This document shows positions 60,773 through 64,000 of a DNA stretch of 64,000 nt, one piece after another. Origin of the DNA: Undibacterium paludis. Lineage in GTDB: Bacteria > Pseudomonadota > Gammaproteobacteria > Burkholderiales > Burkholderiaceae_D. Location: positions 1 through 64,000 of the forward strand of contig NZ_JAKZHX010000022.1 in assembly GCF_022568815.1 (NCBI RefSeq), in the 5' to 3' direction. The notes beneath the pieces are model-generated. The model was not told the DNA's origin. It searched no databases and was given only the letters and a program-made list of their open reading frames with translations. The first letter of the stretch is position 1, and each line of letters starts with the position of its first letter. A program made the position numbers and the translations under genes.

Positions 60773-61142
60773 GATTAACCTTATCCAAAGTAATTTGAAT
60801 CGCCGCTGTAGTGACGTTGCTTTTGACTTTGGGGTTGCTCTTGATCTTTGTCGTTACGATGTGTCGATGCCTTTGCTGCTAGGCAAAAAATGGAAAAAGA
60901 AAGGCCGATGTTTGAGGTGTAGCAGGGGTTTCGTGGTGCATGCACCACGCCTGCGTAACGGTAATCGCTTGCAAGCGATTGTGCGCCCTGCAAGGGTAGC
61001 GAGTTTTCGGACTTTCCCATTTTTTGACTTGCAGCAAAGGCCCCCCCGCAGGGCGCAAGACGCCTCGGTCGCCTTCTTTGGCTCACTTTTCTTGGCGAGA
61101 CAAGAAAAGTGAGTAGCTGTCGGGCTACCCCCGACCTGTACT
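60773..61142. repeat. Partial direct copy of the large repeat unit
   Basis: Repeats 60351 onward (GATTAACCTTATCCAA, then TTTGAATCGCCGCTGTAGTG) with small differences and an insertion of about 60 bases near 60925-60995. It ends in a third copy of the 75-bp arm (61070 to about 61142) in the same orientation as the right arm. Together with the first unit it forms a one-and-a-half-unit array. Confidence 0.8.
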
Positions 61143-61373
61143 CATCAATCAACGTATGCGGGTAAAAAACACTCATACCATGCAGGACACTTATTATCGA
61201 TAGCATCAGGAAGAGACAGATCACGTCTGCTCGAAAATTTTTGACCCATCGCTTTTTACGATACGAATAGCAACCGTCATGTCAGCGCTTGCATCTGTCA
61301 GTTACGACGTTTTTTCAAAATCAGTTTGAGTGAAAAATAGTACACTTGGCACATTCAATTTTTAAGAAATCAA

Positions 61374-61748
61374 ATGTCAAATAAAAAACACAGACGTATT
61401 TCCAAATATTTCCTTTTGGGCGTGGTGATCACTGCGGTGACTTATTTCGCAGGTTACTACTTTTCCAGTACAAGTGAAGCATTTGGAGCGGCAAAAGATT
61501 TTATTCTTCAATCTGCGATCATTCAAAAAGAAGTCGGCGAAATTACTGAAATGAGATTGTCTCCTTTTGGATATGAGCTGGAGTCAACTGGTGATCAGGG
61601 ATCTGCCGAATTTGAATGCAGAATAACTGGCACAGCAAAAAGTGGAAAGGTTTATGTTACCCTGAAAAAAAATTCAGCTGCATGGCGGGTAATTCAGGCA
61701 AAATTACAAATCGACAAATCTGAAATTCCATTGATTCAGACCCCATAG
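61374..61748 (+). CDS. Small single-helix membrane protein, Coa1-like hypothetical
   Basis: A 124-residue protein with one N-terminal membrane helix (KYFLLGVVITAVTYFAGYYF, about 12-31) and an exported or matrix-side domain. FECRITGTAKSGKVYVTLKKNSAAWRV resembles the C-terminal part of the Coa1 family, whose bacterial members have no known role. The upstream region is AT-rich with no clear ribosome binding site. Family match is weak. Confidence 0.6.
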   Translation: MSNKKHRRISKYFLLGVVITAVTYFAGYYFSSTSEAFGAAKDFILQSAIIQKEVGEITEMRLSPFGYELESTGDQGSAEFECRITGTAKSGKVYVTLKKNSAAWRVIQAKLQIDKSEIPLIQTP

Positions 61749-61837
61749 GTGCAACCCACAAAGACCAGTCAGGTTGATAAGCACTGCGAAATCGTTGGCA
61801 CAATAATCCTGTTATGCTTCATTAACCCAAGCCCGTA

Positions 61838-61865
61838 GGTGCGATTAGCGCAGCGTAATCGCACC
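61838..61865. repeat. GGTGCGATTA hairpin
   Basis: A perfect 10-bp stem, GGTGCGATTA-N8-TAATCGCACC, flanked by GTA and CAC. Degenerate relatives occur at about 59870-59895 and 61974-61995. It lies between the Coa1-like gene and the convergent secreted protein, where it could help end transcripts, though no T-run follows. Confidence 0.75.
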
Positions 61866-62045
61866 CACGTCAACCGCCTACCGCTGACCTTGTCCCACAT
61901 CGCTTAACAAAAAAATCCAATCATAAACATGTGCCAAAACCAGACTTGCCTTCATTCTAAGGGCATCATACATGCGATTACGCTACGCAAATCGTACATA
62001 CAGGCCGTTTCGAGGCCAAATCAAACGAGGCATGCAAACAGCTAC

Positions 62046-62975
62046 TCAATGCACCACGCTATACAACTGCCGCATTGAATCCTTGACGTTCTGCAATGAC
62101 CCGACGATGACATAAGACCTGAAGTGATAGCTGCCGGATGGATTGTAGATGCGGAATACATTATTCCATTTGACGGTATCCGCGAACCTGAAGCGGCCAT
62201 AGCCTATGCCAGGGAAAGAGGTTTGTGGTGAATCCGGTGAATAGATTCCCATTGCCCATCCGCCGTCTGGTGTGGCAAAAATGATGGGCAGGTTTTGTTC
62301 GCCCGGGCCGTCGCTTAATGGCGCCTCCATGACGGCATTGTTTTTGACGTCAAATGTATAGAATTTGGAAAACTCCGGCGGCATGTAACCTGTCAACACT
62401 TCAAATGTACCGAAAGAATGCGTTTCATTGCTGGGGATGGTAAATTGGGTCAGGTACTCAATCACATGCGCCATGTTGGGCAGGCCGATGGTGATTTGCT
62501 TGTTGAGGATATGGTTTGATACCTGGTTTCCGCCAACCGGGTTCCAGAATGCCATTTTTGTCTGTGTCGCCAGGACATTGCTGGTTGCCCATGCGCCTTG
62601 CAGGATACTGCTGCTCGGACTTGGGTTGACGCCATTGTAGGGTACCGCTGCCCCGGCTTCCGTCGGATTGAACGCTTCTCCCAGATTATCAAATGACGAA
62701 GCAGATTGCAGTTGCCGGCCATGGTCATAGTCGTTGATAAACTCCTTCCCTCGCCATGTCAGGGAACAGACAGCGCCCGCATCGTAGGAGCATGTCCGGA
62801 TGGTGATGGGCCATGGCCCTGCCATCGCCGATATGACCTGATCGGCATGCGCCTGGGCCTGGAAAAACAGATTGCTGCAAAGTGCTAAAAGTACTGAGGC
62901 AAAGTAGATTTTGCGACCAGTTTTTTTCAACTTCATTTCAGATACCGTTTTGAGTGGAGTTGCTATTGAAGTCAT
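62046..62975 (-). CDS. Secreted protein, hypothetical
   Basis: A 309-residue protein. The ATG at 62975 has AGGGA about six bases upstream; a second ATG 13 codons later has none. The signal peptide has a long start and a core ASVLLALCSNLFF ending near QAHA-D (about residue 44). The mature part is rich in aromatic and beta-strand segments (GPWPITIRTCSYDAGAVCSLTWRGKEFINDYDHG) with one Cys pair. It resembles secreted carbohydrate-active or lectin-like proteins in feel, but I cannot name a family. A long AT-rich upstream region suggests regulated expression. Confidence 0.7.
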   Translation of the reverse strand: MTSIATPLKTVSEMKLKKTGRKIYFASVLLALCSNLFFQAQAHADQVISAMAGPWPITIRTCSYDAGAVCSLTWRGKEFINDYDHGRQLQSASSFDNLGEAFNPTEAGAAVPYNGVNPSPSSSILQGAWATSNVLATQTKMAFWNPVGGNQVSNHILNKQITIGLPNMAHVIEYLTQFTIPSNETHSFGTFEVLTGYMPPEFSKFYTFDVKNNAVMEAPLSDGPGEQNLPIIFATPDGGWAMGIYSPDSPQTSFPGIGYGRFRFADTVKWNNVFRIYNPSGSYHFRSYVIVGSLQNVKDSMRQLYSVVH

Positions 62976-63376
62976 TACATTCCCTTTTTCAGTGATAGAT
63001 TGACATTGTTGACAATAATATTTGCGCCTTTGATTGCATAAAAATATAGCATTTATGTTAAATATATTAATATAAGTTTAATTTTGTTACATTTGCAACG
63101 CTTCGTGCAAATCAAATCGATGTGAAATCAATAGCCAGACAGGTCTGCTGAACTGCCCACAGAGATGATGACTACGTGCCTGCAATAGCCGCAGACTTGT
63201 CATTGATCATTGATGTAGCAAGGCCCCCTGCATCAATATGCTGCGCAAGGCATTATCATGATTGATTGAAAACCTGTGCAGGAACCTTGCCAAGCCCTCT
63301 CTGCATCTCTTCCATCTCGGCAGGACATGATCTGGATTACAATGCCGTCACAATAAATAAGCAGAACGTCGCCTCC
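62976..63376. other. Divergent intergenic interval
   Basis: The left half (about 62990-63110) is very AT-rich and probably holds the promoter of the secreted protein. The right half leads into the DUF4240 gene. No gene seen. Confidence 0.5.
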
Positions 63377-63982
63377 ATGAATGAACAGGAATTCTGGCGC
63401 ATTGTCGCCGAAGTCAACCGCCTTGCACGTTATCAGCGTTACCGCGCAGAAGAACTGACAAACCACCTCGGCAATTTGTCACGTGAGCACATCGTTGACT
63501 TCTATATTCATTTCAACAGGTTCATCAACCAAGCCCATATTGGCGACGTATATGGCGCGGGTAGCCTGTTGGGGCAGCACTATATGTCTGACGATGGTTT
63601 TGAATACTTTCGCTACTGGTTGATTTCCATGGGGCAAAACGCCTATCAACAGGCGCTAATCAATCCGGACAGTATGGCTCAGCTGGAGCTTACCCACGAC
63701 AGGGAAGGCTATCCGCGCGTCTATGATGAATCCTACTGTTACGCCATTTATGACGCCTATGAAAAAGTCACTGGTGAAAAAATCCACAAAGAAGCCAAAG
63801 TGCAGGAATCCTGGCTTCATTTGCCAGAGCGTGCCGACTTCAACTGGATGGATTACAACCATGTCACCCTGGCGGAAAAATTCCCGCTGCTGTGGGCTAC
63901 CTACCTGGCCAATAACCTCGATCATGATGCCGCTCGCAAGAGATTCACCATCAATAGTGAAGGTATCTCAGGAGATGACTGA
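63377..63982 (+). CDS. DUF4240 protein
   Basis: A 201-residue cytoplasmic protein. It begins MNEQEFWRIVAEVNR, and has FYIHFNRFINQAHIGDVYGAG, MSDDGFEYFRYWLISMGQNAYQQAL and a long acidic helix region, the DUF4240 pattern. I choose the ATG at 63377, since the open frame before it is unlike the family. Some DUF4240 proteins sit beside polymorphic toxins; function is unknown. Confidence 0.85.
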   Translation: MNEQEFWRIVAEVNRLARYQRYRAEELTNHLGNLSREHIVDFYIHFNRFINQAHIGDVYGAGSLLGQHYMSDDGFEYFRYWLISMGQNAYQQALINPDSMAQLELTHDREGYPRVYDESYCYAIYDAYEKVTGEKIHKEAKVQESWLHLPERADFNWMDYNHVTLAEKFPLLWATYLANNLDHDAARKRFTINSEGISGDD

Positions 63983-64000
63983 TGCAGCATGAGCGCGCGG
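63982..64000 (+). CDS. Start of a further gene, cut by the window end
   Basis: An ATG at 63982 overlaps the DUF4240 stop as TGATG and has GGAG seven bases upstream, a good start signal. Only six codons (MQHERA) are in the window, so no product can be named. Confidence 0.4.

Larger units (their letters stand above)
59833..61373. other. 1.5 kb gene-free block of nested repeats
   Basis: No supportable gene. The block holds a TGCGAT/ATCGCA-type hairpin at about 59870-59895, a 620-bp inverted repeat (60047-60666) with a tandem hexamer inside, a GTTGGGCT hairpin (60737-60762) and a diverged partial copy of the inverted-repeat unit (60773-61142). Open frames across the block encode low-complexity or repeat-derived peptides. 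Confidence 0.75.

Noticed and set aside
60047-61142. Possible CRISPR array or integron
   Set aside because: Repeats are not evenly spaced with unique spacers, the tandem tract has no spacers, and no cas or integrase gene is present.

Overview
The window looks like chromosomal DNA of a betaproteobacterium of the order Burkholderiales. Oxalobacteraceae (for example an Undibacterium-like organism) is my best guess, from moderate-to-high GC, the ChrB/ChrA and AqpS-type arsenic genes, DUF4214/RTX proteins and the style of short dispersed palindromes. The genus is inference. I see no rRNA, tRNA, CRISPR array, integrase or transposase gene.

Layout. 1-2.2 kb: a hipBA toxin-antitoxin operon on the minus strand with two matching palindromic operators. 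2.3-8.9 kb: a complete valine (isobutyryl-CoA) degradation set, mmsA, isobutyryl-CoA dehydrogenase, enoyl-CoA hydratase, 3-hydroxyisobutyryl-CoA hydrolase and mmsB, preceded by a LiuR-like palindrome and a cobalamin riboswitch. 8.9-14.1 kb: a Cache-PAS-PAS-PAS-GGDEF diguanylate cyclase, a coiled-coil protein and a glycosyltransferase. 14.3-25.3 kb: an accessory region of conflict-type genes. It holds a HExxH metallopeptidase with two tandem lipoprotein partners (candidate effector and immunity), a DUF6714-like gene, and a three-gene secreted RHS system with an Ig-like/RHS-core/variable-tip protein and a small two-helix membrane protein as candidate immunity, closed by a clear terminator. 25.4-30.5 kb: a secreted beta-propeller, a metallophosphoesterase, a DUF6434 protein, an RTX/DUF4214 protein and a small lipoprotein.

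30.5-46.0 kb: metal and metalloid resistance. There is a chromate cluster (chrB, chrA, rhodanese, ChrB-C domain), an FCP1-like phosphatase with a macro-domain protein, an arsenate operon (arsR, arsC, aqpS), and a second arsenic-type operon (ArsR, Cys-tailed flavoprotein, sterol-desaturase-like di-iron protein, MFS transporter, ArsN1-like acetyltransferase) with two copies of one operator. Between the two arsenic operons lies a pair of long helical proteins that could be a bicomponent alpha-helical pore-forming toxin. Two copies of a 152-164 bp inverted-repeat element sit at the 3' ends of the ChrB-C gene and arsR.

46.0-64.0 kb: an LprI-like protein, several small hypotheticals, an alpha/beta hydrolase, a polytopic patatin-like phospholipase, a chemotaxis receptor with a CheR-docking-like tail, an RDD membrane protein, a second DUF4214/RTX protein, a nucleosidase, a Vat-like acetyltransferase, a 1.5 kb gene-free block of nested repeats (including ten CAACTG units), a secreted hypothetical and a DUF4240 protein.

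The strongest leads for something undescribed are the split RHS system with the neighbouring metallopeptidase/lipoprotein cassette, the riboswitch-controlled valine operon with its Cys/His-rich leader ORF, and the second arsenic operon.
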